A stretch of 64,000 nucleotides of DNA from Tamarix chinensis (GCA_030549775.1 CM060174.1:11636286-11700285); one strand, 5' to 3'; counted from the stretch's first letter, positions 46,067-58,423 are shown. Program-made: numbers and translations. The notes: generated from the letters alone by a model not told the origin.

Positions 46067-48910
46067 TCATAAAAACCTCTTGGATAATCTACTTATGCTC
46101 TTTAGGAAGGGTTGCTTCTTTTGGAAAACAACTTCATTTCTATTTATCCAAATCTCGTAAATCAAAACAGCAAAAGCAATCCTTAAAACTTTAACACGAC
46201 CATGTTTTCTTCTTATAACCTTGATCATCCATCGAACACAACTGTGCCATATAGTAAAGAAATGTGGTAATATCATCCAGTCGAGCATTCTTCTCTAGAG
46301 ATGATTTGCAATAGTACATTAAACTAAGAGATGATTGAGATCTTCATCATCCTGCTCACAAACTCCACAAATAGTAGAATCAGTAACATCACATGTCTTA
46401 AGCTTAGTCTTCACTAGCAACGCTTCATGGCAAGCCATCCAATAGATAATTTTGTTCCTAGGCATTCCATGATTCATCGCAAGGTTATACCACATAACCT
46501 TATCATTTCAGTGCCTCAAGGTCCGGTACATTTTGTCAACAATGAGCCTCCCTTTATCACTACTGGATACTAAGGCTTCCTACCATAAATCCCTCATTTT
46601 GAAAATGAGTTTTGTTGTCCATGAAGAATCTATTTTAATATTTGATTGCTAAATTTTCATACGTTATAATTTAAGTACTAGAGAATCTGCCTTTTAATAT
46701 CAGCTTGAACTCCTCCAAAATAAATGAAACTTTTCTGTGGGTTGGCACTTAGATCTGACTTGGCAGTTAATACATCTAATTTTTCCTTGATAAGTTGGGC
46801 TGATTTTGAGTGACCTTTATAGAAAAGGAGTACATCATCTACAAAAAAAAGATTGACCATTCTCAACCTTTTACAATCACGATGACCTTTAAACCCATTC
46901 TCCTTCCATAATGTTCACATAAACCTATTTAGATAATCCACAGCAAGGACAAATAGGCAAGGGGATAGAGGGTCTCCTTGTGGAATCCCTATCCTCCCTT
47001 AGAAAGGTTTACACAGAGATTCTTGTAAGCTTATAAAGAAATTCATAACTATTAGGTATTGCATGATTAAATTAACAAAGTGAAAAGGAAAGCCTAATCC
47101 CTCTAACACTATTTGCAAAAATTGCTATTCTAGAGTGTCATAAGCCTTTTTTTTCAGATCCACTTTAATCATCATATGGGGATTTATATTTTTCCTTTTA
47201 TACTTTCTTAATAATTCCTGTGCTGTTAAGATTTTATCTCCTATCCACCTTCCAAGGATAAAAGTAGGCTTGGCTTCACTAACCACTTCACTAAGAACTT
47301 TAGTGGGTCTATTAGTAATCACTTTTGAGAAGATTTTATAGATCACATTGCAACAAGCAATGGGCCTATATTCTATGATGTAAGTAGCATGTTGGGTTTT
47401 TAGCACTAAGTGGATACTTGTGTTATTCATGGTTTTTAAAAGAAAAGTTATATTCTAGAATTATTTTATTGCTTCATATGTATCATCCCCTAGAATACAC
47501 CATACTGTTTTGAAAAAGTGAGCATTATACCCATCAGGACTTGGAGCATTATTATCACCCATGCTAAAAGTTTCTTTCCTCACTTCAGACTCTAAAACCG
47601 GCATTAGGAGGTGTAATCTACTTGCTGTAGAGAGAGTTAGCCCTTTCTTGAACACCTCTGGATTAGGGTGGAGGACAATTGTACTTGTAGTTCCCAACAT
47701 GCCTTTGTAAAAATCATTAATTTCTTTCTCTATGTCTGGCCACGATAATAACTTGTTACCATTGAGGCTATGCAGTTTTGTTAAGGAGTTTATACTATGC
47801 CTTTCCTTAACCTTATCATGGAAACAAGGATTATTTCCATCCTCCAACTTGACAAAGTCGATCTTAGCCTTTTGTTGAAGGTAATGTTCTTCAATTTGTA
47901 ACCTATGCCACCATCTCTTCTTGGCTTCTTTTTCCTTGTCTAGCAGATGCCAGTTGTTAAGATCAGCTTGCAGATTATTTTTTATCTGTTCACATTCTTC
48001 TTTAGCCTTTTCAACCTTATGGGTTACATGGATAAAATGAGTTGCATTAAAAAATTTTAACTCTCCTTTTAATCTCTTGAGTTTTTTCATCACCTGAAAT
48101 TTCTTCGAGCCTTCAATTTGAGTATCCAATGTTTATGTGCAGAAACTCATCATGATTTGTCCAATAACTGCAGAATTTAAAAGGATATTTCCTTTGGTGC
48201 TCATCCTACTTGATAGTAAGGATAAGACAAGCATGATTAGAGAGGCAGTGCTCCACAACCTCAATTCCTACATTAGGGAATTTGTGGAATAAAATTTGGT
48301 TACCAAGACCTCTATTGAGCTTACACTGAACTCTATGGGGAGGATGTTGATTATTTGACCACATAAAGAGTGGACCAACTATAGGAATAGGTCTAACCTC
48401 ACAACTTTGCATATAAGCAGCAAAGTCATCCATTTCACCTTGATGGACATGACCACCCATTTTCTCAGTAGGAGAGAGGATGGTATTAAAATCACCAAAA
48501 ATTATCCAAGCTCTATCTACTTGTTTACTGGGATGGTTTAACCCACATTAAACTTGTTTTCTCTCAATGCCAGAATTATACTTGTATAAAAAAGACACTA
48601 AAAGACTAGTTTCAGTTAGTAAATCATTCACTACACAATGAATATACTGCCCAGCTTCAGATAGAACTGTTAAGGAGATAAAAGTGGGATTCCAAAAGAG
48701 CATTATTCTTCCATTATAATGAGAAGAATGATTTGTGTGAAAATTAAAATGTGAAGCTATTTTTTTATATGCTGCATCTACCTTACTCTACTTTAACCTA
48801 GTTTCAATTACACTAATAAAAGAAAGGGTCTATGTTTATAAGAACTTACATAGCTCCTTTTGCTTCAGAGGAGAGCAAGCTCCTCTAATATTCCATGTTG
48901 CAAGCTTCAT
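46067..48910 (-). pseudogene. LINE ORF2: endonuclease, reverse transcriptase, zinc-binding tail, broken
   Basis: It starts at the ATG at 48,908-48,910: MKLATWNIRGACSPLKQKEL opens an AP-type endonuclease domain, which runs to about 48,206 (VGPLFMWSNNQ, then HRVQCKLNRGLGN). The connector is 47,461-48,129 (SPDGYNAHFFKTVW). RT follows: YRPIACCNVIYKIFSKVITN, FILGRWIGDKILTAQELL, MIKVDLKKKAYDT (47,125-47,430) and FVDDVLLFYKGHS (about 46,845), where FADD-type text is the active site. The zinc-binding region ICGVCEQDDEDLNHLL lies at about 46,340-46,385, with YEIWINRNEVVF at about 46,130. There are several frameshifts and stops. Confidence 0.9.
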
Positions 48911-48940
48911 TTGATAATAGATGGCTGACCTCCTCTAGAG

Positions 48941-48945
48941 GATGT
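48941..48945. repeat. target site duplication of C (GATGT), left copy
   Basis: GATGT here and at 52,707-52,711. Confidence 0.9.
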
Positions 48946-49359
48946 TGTAATACCCCGTTTTTACAAAAGTTAATTATAAATTAATAATATGATTAGTTAT
49001 AATTATTATTTTATGAGGTTAAATATTAAAAGTGTTATTATTTTTGGTAATTAAAAGTGTTATTATTATTCATATTATTACGATGGTTTAGATATAAAAA
49101 TAATCAGGTTAAAAAGTTGATAGAAACTGACTATTTATTTTAATATTAGTTTTTATCCGTAAATCTTATCCGAATTATTTTATTAATAACCTCGACCCGT
49201 AACCCGAAATAAATTCTTAAAATTTATTTCCAATTATTTCTATCTTTTCCATTTTATTTAAACCTATCTTAAATCGATTTTTTTAATTATATTTCTATCC
49301 TATATCCTAATTCACCTAAATTAAATTTAAAATATAATTATAATATATATTTTTCTTTT

Positions 49360-50340
49360 CCCTCTCTCCCTCTGCCTTGGTGTCTCTTCCTCGTAAATAA
49401 TCTCCCTATCTCCCTCACTTTCTTACTTTACTCAACCATCCCCTCATCTCTGCATTTATATACATATATACACGCCACAGACGACACACAGTCTACCACA
49501 AACAAACACCCCCAACTCACTGTTCATCCCAGCTTTCCCCCTTATACTTCGGCGCCCTTCCCCAAGCCCCAACCAAACAAGACTTACACTCTCTCTCTGC
49601 AACACATGCATACACACGACACTATACCACCCCAAACAACCCCTCTCCCTATTTCATTTGGTTGCCCTGCATATAACACACATACACTCCTCCACCTACC
49701 CTAGCCCCAACCCACTGTTCCAAGCAGCTCCCCTCCTATTTTCTCTCGACCAACCCCTTCCCCCGTCTGTTTTGTTTGGCCTTCTCCCCTGCACCCATTT
49801 CGCAGCCCTTCCCCTCCTTCCCTCTCTTCTCTTCGTCAATTTTCCCAACCAAACAACCCCCCATGTAACCACCTTCATCTTGCACCAGCAGCCATGCAGC
49901 CCCGTCGCAGAACCTAGCCGCCCGCAACCACCTCCACCCGCAGCAACCCATCATCCTCCCCCGTCACAGCCAATCGCCCAGCAGCACCACTCCCCCGCCA
50001 GCCCACCAGCATCCACCGCCCACTACCAGCCCCGCATTACCATCACCGCAGCCAACCAACAGCACTTGCCTCCGCATCCTCACCCCCATCGTAGCTCCCT
50101 GACCACCACAGCCTTCTCCCTTTCTCCTTGCCACTTCCACCACGTCAAAACCCATCACCCAGCTCCCCACCCCCCGTCGTCCAGCGCAGCCTCCCTACAG
50201 CGCACCGTAGCCAACCAGCCACCCTCCACCGCTGGCCAGCCGCTAGTCTCCACCGCCCCTGCCACCCTTTTTCTTTCCCCACCTTTCCCAACCAACTCTC
50301 TCTCCAGCCAACCACCGGCAGCCCCCTATTTTCTCTCGTG
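49360..50340 (+). other. pyrimidine-rich domain of C
   Basis: This is a C+T-rich, relatively GC-rich stretch in an otherwise AT-rich unit, in the same relative place (first third) as in A, B and D. Open frames on both strands are compositional. Confidence 0.75.
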
Positions 50341-51479
50341 CAAGCTCACGCACGAGATTAATATGATATTTGTGATATTATTTTTAGGTACGAAAGTTTA
50401 ATTTGTAGGACCTAATAAATTTTAATGGATACCACTAATTTTACGTTTTTGCTGGAATTCAGGTAACCGTTATACCTTACTAAAATGTTAAATATTGCGT
50501 GATAGCACATTAGGATTTTTGGGGTATGGAATATGTTAAGCATGATTCATTTCAATATAATTATATATTAATTATTAGTATTATGAAAACAGATAAAAAC
50601 GAGCATGTTATCGGATATAAAATATTTCGGGTACAAAAGTATGATTTAAAAAATATGCTAATGACGGAAAAATATTTGGTATGATAATTATGTATATAAT
50701 TATTAGTTTAGCATGTTTAGATATAATTGTGGAATAATTATTAGGCATGTGTGCCCTAGGGGCAATTTAGTCATTTTGTGTATTATGATATTTATCCTAA
50801 AAATCATGTCTAACATGTATTATTTGTTGTTGATTTTGTGATCATGTGTTTTTTTACATTTTAAAAGTATATGATAGGGTTTCATATGTAGAAATATGTG
50901 TAAGGGCAAAATGGTCTTTTGACATGACTGATTATTTAAATTGTATAATAAATAATTAGATTATTTTTTTAGCCTTTTCACGATAGATTAATAAATAAAA
51001 TAAATTTAGTATTTAAATGGTTGATAATCTGATAATTATTAGCCTCAGGTGCATTTTGGTCATTTTCAGCCTAGTATGCCCAAATGTGAATAACTGGATA
51101 TAGGATGGCCTTAGACTTTTGGTAGGTTAACCTTAGTATTGACTTGGACTTTGTTTTATACCGTTGACCATAGGGTTAACTTGGATAATTGGAAATAAAG
51201 GAAAAATGAATAAGTATGGAAATGAGAATAAATGTGTAATATATGCTATTTGTGATCACTTTATAAAAATATTAATAAGTAAAGTGGAAGACCTCAAGTT
51301 TGGGAATGGTTTCTCTCTAGGGGTAGCTACCCTAGAGATGAGGTAGGAGTCCTCGATTTGATTGGGTTTCTGGTGTGTCGGTTGTGCCCTAGTAAGGCCC
51401 TAGTCTACTCTATAAGTAACCTACGGGCCCTATAAGGGGTATCGATACTTAAAGATTAGGTGTCTGAGGTGAGGAGGGT

Positions 51480-52010
51480 ATTGTGTGCCTTGTGCATTAG
51501 TATAACCAGAGTGCTGTTATGCCTCTGGGTTGGATGGTTGGAGGGTATCGTGTTGCCTTATGCGCCGGTATGACCGGTGTACTGTTATGTCTCCGGGTTA
51601 TTATTGTATCCCTCTCGAGTAAATAAAAATGGAAATGATATGATTTGATTGGAGCGATTATTATTGGATATTGGATTGGTTTGGTAGTATTTGTGTTTGC
51701 CTACCTGTGGTTTGGGGTAGTAGCCGTTGTGCCTACCTATGGTTTCGGTAGCAGCCGTTGTACCTACCTGTGGTTTTGGGGTGGCAACCTTTGTGCCTAC
51801 CTGTGTTGGTATTATGTCTATGAACATATATGTGATGTGATGGATTTTACTATACCGTACCTGTAAGTGTACCTGTGAGATTACGGATTTTATTATCATG
51901 TATCTGTAAGTACACATGAGATGTTATGTATTTTATCATATTCTACCTGTAAGTATACATTTGATGTTGTGGATTTTTTTATAACTCATTTGTGATTATA
52001 CCTGCGATGT
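51480..52010 (+). repeat. three kinds of short tandem repeats in C
   Basis: Two copies of about 70 bases around GTATAACCAGAGTGCTGTTATG / GTATGACCGGTGTACTGTTATG (51,480-51,600). About three copies of 35 bases around CTACCTGTGGTTTGGGG (51,701-51,805). Three copies of about 55 bases around CTGTAAGTATACA (51,860-52,010). Confidence 0.8.
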
Positions 52011-52582
52011 TATAAATTTGGTTGGGAGTTATGCTGAGACATGAGTCATGTTGTGGATGTTATAATCTGTTATGCTGGAGTTTAGGTTCTAATCATTACT
52101 TCTGAGAGCATCTTTGACATGTTAGTATGGTAAGCTTTCGGTTGTTTTAGACAAATGAAAATGAGTAGTATGTGGCTTTAATGGAATCTGACCGTCTAAA
52201 TGATTAATGTATATCAATCCTCTTATGAATACTTAAATGTCTTGTACCTATTAGTGGTATGCCTTACATGTGTTCCATGCTAGTTTTTCATATTAGTTTG
52301 GTATAAATGGTTATTCAGTACCATAGTACTGATGGGTTCCGTTTCATGGTCCCTTGCCTATTCCATGGGCAGTCTTTACCTTGAAGGATCACTTAGAGGG
52401 TAGGGTCTGACGACTTCAGATAGAGGGTTGAGAGTTAGGACTATCCGCTGCTATTTCTCTTTTGTTACATTACAACTCCTTGCCTGATCTTTTTGTATTT
52501 ATCGGGACAATGTAATTTGTAATGAAATTATATCCTACCTTTTTTTTAATGTTATTTAAGTAAAGTAATATTTTAGCCTTAG

Positions 52583-52627
52583 CACTTAGTATAAGAATGG
52601 TAGAGGATGCTAGACTTATATTGAGTG
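52583..52627 (+). other. conserved hairpin of the LTR superfamily, copy in C
   Basis: CACTTAGTATA (52,583-52,593) pairs with TATATTGAGTG (52,617-52,627) over 11 positions including two G-U pairs, with a 23-base loop containing GAATGGTAG. It lies 79 bases before the 3' end. Confidence 0.65.
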
Positions 52628-52711
52628 TGGCGGTAACACCCATTGATTTTGTAATTAACGCTTCCGCAAAACAAAAAATTTTGGCAGTAAAAATGGGGGT
52701 GTTACAGATGT

Positions 52712-53869
52712 ACCCACTTATCCTTGATTCGATGGAAGAGGAGGGAAGATTAAATCATCAAGGGAGTCCTTGTAAGTTATTAGGTTGGTGTCATCCTCCA
52801 AGATGCCTTTTCCCTTATCAAGTAGAGAAAGTTAAGTGTCATGGTTATTTTGGTGCACTTAAATATTTTTTGGTCTCCAAACTTTCTCATCTCTACAATT
52901 TGTTAAAGGATCAGGTGTTCTGCATTGTCCCCTGCTCTGTCACATTTGATGTAATACTTAGGCATCTAGTCATAATTCACTCTTTGAGTTCTTGTTCCCA
53001 TAGGTGTATCAATCAAAACTGAATTCACAATTGGTTTGCTAACATCTATTTCTACTAGTATCCTTGTATAGGATATTCTACTGCGAGTAGTAGTGATCAT
53101 ATCAGCACAAATTGGCACATCTAAACAACTGCTAATTCTGCTTAAGGAGTCTGCAAACCAGCATGTCAATGGGAGTCCTGGGAGAGTGATCTAGAGGGGT
53201 ATCTTCCTCCATTTTGTGTCATCCAATAGGAGCATTGGGTTCCATTTCTTCAGAAGCAGTGGCTGAACCCCACAGGACCAGAAAGGCTTTTCAAGAATAG
53301 TAAGACAATCAAGTTTAGATTAAAATCTAAAAAGGAAGAATCCTTGATCATAGAGGTAAATCTGTGCAGGGGGAGGGGGGAGACTCAAGTCCATTGAGCC
53401 TCAACAAACTTTCTCAATTGAGCGAGGGTAGGTAGATATCCAATAACCATCCCAATTAATGTGTGTGCACATTTTTCCTCTTCTATCGTAAGTTCTTGTA
53501 GTTGTAATTTAGCCTTTAGAACTCCATTCTCAATGATAGGTGGAGAATAGGTAAGATTAAGGACAGATTGCTCCCAACGGTTATGCATAGGAATTTCACT
53601 CCAACTTAAGTTTGGGTAATTGAAATTAGTTCGCATCTCTTGGGGATTTCCTTCTTAGGTCTTGGTTTTTCATGGTGAATTCTTAATTTAAGAATCCGAT
53701 GCAAGTTCCATAGGAGGAGTTTGCAGGAATCTCCGCACGATACTCACCTCCTCAACCATGATAGTTCTAGGTTTCAACTCAGAGTTCGCACTAGTCAGTC
53801 CATTCAATGGAGTTTTTTGCACTAAGACCTGGACCCTTTCTTGGCTGTTGAGGATGACTTCTTCCAGCG
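52712..53869 (-). pseudogene. LINE ORF1 (nucleic-acid-binding protein), middle and C-terminal parts, broken
   Basis: The frame 53,385-53,636 (minus) ends ENGVLKAKLQLQELTIEEEK and IGMVIGYLPTLAQLRKFVE, matching the start of the DUF4283 RNA-binding domain of plant LINE ORF1. The frame 52,966-53,169 contains ISSCLDVPICADMITTTRSR and YTRILVEIDVSKP, the end of that domain and start of the following zinc-knuckle linker. Part of the domain between them is missing or shifted. A further coding-like stretch (KYYIKCDRAGDNAEH, about 52,900-52,950) is where the CCHC knuckle would be, with only one cysteine left. Insertions B and C bound this piece. Confidence 0.75.
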
Positions 53870-53874
53870 GTTAT
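53870..53874. repeat. target site duplication of B (GTTAT), left copy
   Basis: GTTAT here and at 58,419-58,423. Confidence 0.85.
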
Positions 53875-54179
53875 TTTAATACCCCAAAATTTTAAAAACC
53901 TATAATGTAATAAATAGCTTTTATTTAGGAAAAATTAGCTTTTAAATTTACTTAAGTTAATAATTTTTTTGGATTTTTGAGTATATAAAAGTAGATATGA
54001 ATACTTAATAAATTAAAATAAATATTTTATTACTTTATCATGCTCATTCTATTTAAATAATTTTCCAAACCAATATTTTACTAAAATTATCCTTTTTAAA
54101 CCAATATATTAAATTAAAGTATTAAATTTATTTATCTATCAAAAATATTACATTCTATTATTCCATAATTTATTTATCT

Positions 54180-55400
54180 TATTTTCCCCTATTTTCCCTT
54201 TTCCTTTTTTCCTTTTTTTCTTCTCTTTATCCTTTTTCTCTTTTTTTCTCCTTTCCTTCTTTTTCCTTTTTCTTCTCTTCGGGCTGCCAAGCCTATGGCC
54301 TACTCACCCTGCTCACGCTTCCTCCTCCTTCTCCCGCAGGACCTCATCCACCATCCAGCTCACTCCCCCTTCTTTCTTTTCTTCTCTTCCTTTCCCCCCG
54401 ACAGGCCTGACTCATTTTTCTTTTCTCCCTCGCATGGTGGCCTACTCTTTCTTTTCTTCTTCTTCTTCTTCTTCTTCTTCCTCCATCCCCAACTACCGAA
54501 CACCATGCCCGCTCCTCCTACACTACACCCTACCACCACCTACCTCCCTGCAATTCTGCCTCTCTCCCTCTCTCTCCCTCATCCTTTTCTTCCCCTTTTT
54601 GGACCAAACCAACCCTGCACCCCCATCCATGCATGCCTTCTTCTTTCTCTTCTCCCCTTCCATCTCCTTGCAACCCTGACAACCGCCTGCCACCTACAAC
54701 TGTCTCGACTGGCCACACCTACTCCCCTCTTCTCCCTCTCCTTTTTCTTCTCCTCACTAGCCTCATTCCTGCCCCATTTCGAGCCCCTCTCTCCCTCTCC
54801 CGACCTTTTTTCTACCATTTCTTCTCCTTTATCCCCTTCCCCTATTTTGCTCCACCACCCCCATTCCATCGTTGCCACTACCATACCAACTACATGCACC
54901 ACCTCCTACTCCCACCTTGCACCACCACGCCATCCCTTCGATCCCCGTGCAACCCGTTCTTCCTCTCCTCTTCTTTTTCTCCCTTCTCAACAACCACCCT
55001 GCTCCACCTCTATCCGCCTCCATCCTGCCTCTTCTGCCACCTCTCGAGCCACCAAATCACTCCCTGCAACCTCCCCCACCACCCTTACCTTCGTTGGCTG
55101 AAACACACCCCCACAACCTCTCCTTTTCCTCCTCCCTTTTCCTTCCTTCTTCTCCTCTGCCTCTCCTACAACCCCCTTTGCAGCCCTGTGGCCACGGCCT
55201 CTGCCGCCGTTGGCTTCTAATCACCCATCCCCGACCACCACCTACACCCCCACTCCACCCATGCACCCATCCCTTGCCCTAACTCTCCCCCGCTTGCCCT
55301 CTTTCCTAGCCCCAAAACCCCAACTAGAAAAACAACACCCTCCCTTCTCCTTATGCCTCCTTAGACCCCCTCTTCCCTTATTTTACATGCAGCTCATGCT
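54180..55400 (+). other. pyrimidine-rich domain of B
   Basis: This is an extended C+T stretch with a (TTC)n run at about 54,459-54,481. Open frames on both strands overlap heavily and share no protein similarity, which argues against coding. Confidence 0.75.
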
Positions 55401-56039
55401 ACATGAGTAACATGAGTCTTGCCTCAACTTTGCCCTAATCTTTAATTAATTTTAAGGTATATTAATGGTTAAATAAAAGTATATCATTAATTAAGTTTTG
55501 ATAAAAAAAAATCTTTTGGTTTTCCTATTTCTAATATGATAATTATGGGTATTATTTTTAGTTATTGATTTTGCTAATCAAATCTTGAATCTTTAACAGG
55601 GGTATTGGTAAGGTTTGATTTTTGTGGGAAACAAGGTAACCGTTAAACCTTACTTAAACATATGAATATACATATGCTAGCATATTAGGGTTTTTAATAT
55701 ATAATATGTATGATAATTGTTGTTAAGTATAATGTATTTAGTTGCTTGTATTGATTGAAAAAAAGGAAAGCATGCTAATTTATAGGTTATGTGTAGAAAT
55801 AATAATTAAGGAAGGAGTTTTGTTGTTAATAAAAATATTTAGTGCTTATCTATGATATATTATGTTGATGTGGCCATTGTTGCATAAATATTGTGATTAT
55901 GGGCCCTAGGGGCATTTTAGTAATATTTCTTATGTAGAGTGTGGCCTAAATAAGTGTGGGTGCTAATGAGTATTATGATAAATAATAATATTTGGTAGAG
56001 TTGGATGATGGTATGGAGCATTAATATTAATATTTTATA

Positions 56040-56660
56040 TAGTGGGGGTATTTTAATAAAAGTGGTGTAATAAGGGCAAAATGGTAATTTGGTGTAAGGG
56101 AAGGGCATTTTGGTAATTTAATAAAGAAGAAGGGTGAAATAGCAATTTAATAAAGTAGAAGGGTAAAATGGTAATTAATGAAGTGGAAGGGTAAAATGGT
56201 AAATTGGTGTAAATGAAGGGTAAAATGGTAAATTGGTGTAAAGGAAGGATAAAATAGTAATTTAATAAAGTAGAAGGGTGAAATGGTAAATTTGTGTAAA
56301 GGAAGGGTAAAATGGTAATTTAGTACAAAGGAAGGGTAATTTGGTAATTATAATAACGGAGAAGGGTAATTTGGTAATTTAACTAACTGAAAGGGCAATT
56401 TGGTAATAATAATAGAGAAGGACAATTTGATAATTATAATAATAGAGAAGGATAATTTGATAATCTAACCAACCAAATGGAAAAACTGGCAAGTGTAATA
56501 AGTATGAAGGGTGGTTGGTGATTTAATAGGTATGGAAGATAAATTGGTAACCTAACACGAGTAAAGGGCAACTTGGTAATTATGAAACATGGAGGGTAGT
56601 ATGGTAATTTGGCAAGTAAAGAGGGATGAATTAATAATTATACAAGCAAAGGGTAGTTCA
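56040..56660 (+). repeat. degenerate ~19-bp tandem array (AAGGGTAAAATGGTAATTT type)
   Basis: About thirty copies of AAGGGTAAAATGGTAATTTA and variants such as AAGGGTAATTTGGTAATTAT. It is the sense-strand equivalent of 17,755-18,660 in A. Confidence 0.9.
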
Positions 56661-57179
56661 GTAATTTTGTAGAGATGAAAAGAGTAAATCATTAACTCGT
56701 ATCTAATATGCCAATGGGTTAACTGAGTCTCATAATAAGACTAAAGTAACATTAAATAGCAAGATAAAGGTATTTAAAAATCAGTAAGTGTCACGAGAAC
56801 AAATCCTGAATCGGAATTGGATGAGATAATGATGGCCTTAATGTTTCCTTTAAGTTATCTTAGATAATTGTATGAATGAAGAGTACCTAATGATATCATA
56901 AACAATTAAAAGTGAATAAGTACTTGATTGTTGTGCTTTTCATGATCACCTCAATTAAGAAACTAATAATTAAGGTGAAAGACCTCGAGATCGGGAATTG
57001 TGGCTCTTTAGAGGTCGATGCCTTAAAGACATGATTTAGCCCACGATTATTCTAGTATTTGTTGGTGTGCCTTAATGCCCCAGTTAGGCCTTATATCTTA
57101 CTCCATCTAGCTCTATGGACCTATTTAAGGGGTATGCATACCTATGGCTTATCGGTAGGATACTGAGTAGCTATATGCA

Positions 57180-57770
57180 TCAGTATAACTAAGGTACATT
57201 TACGTCCCTGGATTGATGGTTGAAGAGTACTAAGTAGCTTGTATACACCAATACGACCGGTGTACCTTTGTGTCTCCGGGTTCTTGATCTCCCCCTCGAG
57301 GCAAATAAATGAAATAGTTGTGCTGATTAAAAAGGGAAACACTAATCACAAAAGTGAAAGACAATTGAGCTTGGCCTAGATGGATTATATTATGCATACC
57401 GGTCCACCACTTATAATAGTGGCCCAGAAGCATTTTGTCCTCGAAGATATTTATGAGTACCAGTCTACCGGATATAATAGTGGCCTAGGAGCATTTTGTC
57501 CTAAAAGATGTATATATGTATTATGGTCCACCGGCTATAATAGTGGGGGTCCCGAGCTCAATAAACCAAATCATGGATGTGAATAAATCATGAAAAATAC
57601 TAATCAATTATAGTGGAACACTTGTCAAGGCCAGACCAATCCACTAACAATAATATTGGCCAAGAGCCTTCTGCCTTGAAGACCGATCCATCGGTGAATA
57701 ATAGTGGTCCGAAGCATTCTACCATGTATGTTTCTAGTCCATTGACTATAATAGTGGGGTTCCCGCACTC
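57180..57770 (+). repeat. tandem modules with CCACC...TATAATAGTGG motif in B
   Basis: There is a two-copy repeat around CAGTATAACTAAGGTACATTTACG / CAATACGACCGGTGTACCTTTGTG (57,180-57,290). Then come about five modules containing a CCACCGGCTATAATAGTGG-like interrupted palindrome, near 57,403, 57,465, 57,530, 57,690 and 57,745. A and D have the same motif on their sense strand. Confidence 0.75.
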
Positions 57771-58270
57771 ACATAGATATAATCTGAGAGATGATCGAAT
57801 AATGATTGATTAATGGCTTAAGGCCCAAATGTTTTGATTTCATATTATGATCTATTAATATGTGATGGACTTGCTAAGTATGTGGATGTTGTGTATGCAT
57901 TTCCTATTATATAGGTATACTGTTATGCATGATGTGTTACATGTGAGTCTGCCTTTCAGTGTGGTTTAAAGGGTTACTCAGTACCATAGTATTGAAGGAT
58001 TTCATTTATGGAGCCCCTACCTATTCAATAGACAGTTTCCCTTACAGGTCCATTACAAGTGTTATTCAAGTGGGCAACGGGAAAGATCATAAGGATTATC
58101 CGAAAACTTTTAGAGATTCACTTCTTTCTCTTTTAATTCCTAGTTTCAATGTAATATGTATTCTTGTAACCATCAATGGTGGGTTTTATTCTTGTAAAAT
58201 ATTTATTGTGCTACTCTAACTTAAATATAATTTAAGTTTCTAGCAAATTATATATATTTTTTAGCCTTAG

Positions 58271-58316
58271 TACTTAGTATTGGAATGGTAGGAGTGAACC
58301 GGTCTGGTACTAAGTA
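58271..58316 (+). other. conserved hairpin of the LTR superfamily, copy in B
   Basis: TACTTAGTA (58,271-58,279) pairs perfectly with TACTAAGTA (58,308-58,316), and two further G-U pairs can extend it inward. The loop contains GGAATGGTAGGA. TTTTTTAGCCTTAG precedes it. It lies 102 bases before the 3' end. Confidence 0.65.
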
Positions 58317-58423
58317 TGGCTATAATATTCCCAAAATTTAGTAGTTTTATTTTCTTTACTTTTGTTGTTTCTTTTAATAAAACAAAAATTTTCGGTAGTG
58401 AATTATGGGGATATTGTAGTTAT

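Larger units (their letters stand above)
48946..52706 (+). mobile_element. LTR-like unit C (probable solo LTR of a long-LTR Ty3/gypsy family)
   Basis: It begins TGTAATACCCCGTTTTTAC and ends ATGGGGGTGTTACA with a perfect GATGT duplication. The best-preserved ends of the group suggest the youngest copy. The length is 3,761 bases. It holds a pyrimidine-rich block (49,360-50,340), mid-unit tandem repeats (51,480-52,010), a hairpin (52,583-52,627) and GCTTCCGC at 52,660. There is no gag, pol, primer site or second LTR. It is inserted between ORF1 and the ORF2 start codon of the LINE. The open frame at 49,658-50,401 (247 codons, Pro/Ser/His-rich) lies in the biased block, and I do not call it a gene. 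Confidence 0.9.
53875..58418 (+). mobile_element. LTR-like unit B (probable solo LTR of a long-LTR Ty3/gypsy family)
   Basis: It begins TTTAATACCCCAAAATTTTA (TG decayed to TT) and ends ATGGGGATATTGTA, with a perfect GTTAT duplication. The length is 4,544 bases. It is collinear with A read on the opposite strand: pyrimidine-rich block, about 19-base array, larger tandem units, hairpin. No coding region, primer site or second LTR is present. It sits in the 5' part of the LINE. Frames at 54,295-55,282 (up to 268 codons) are Pro/Ser/Leu-rich products of the biased block. Confidence 0.88.

Noticed and set aside
49658..50401. 247-codon open frame, Pro/Ser/His-rich
   Set aside because: It lies entirely in the C+T-rich block of LTR-like unit C. 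Open frames also occur on the other strand and in other frames, and the peptide is low complexity with no recognised domain.
54295..55101. 268-codon open frame, Pro/Leu/Ser-rich
   Set aside because: Same reason: it is in the pyrimidine-rich block of unit B, with several overlapping open frames on both strands and no counterpart kept in A or C.
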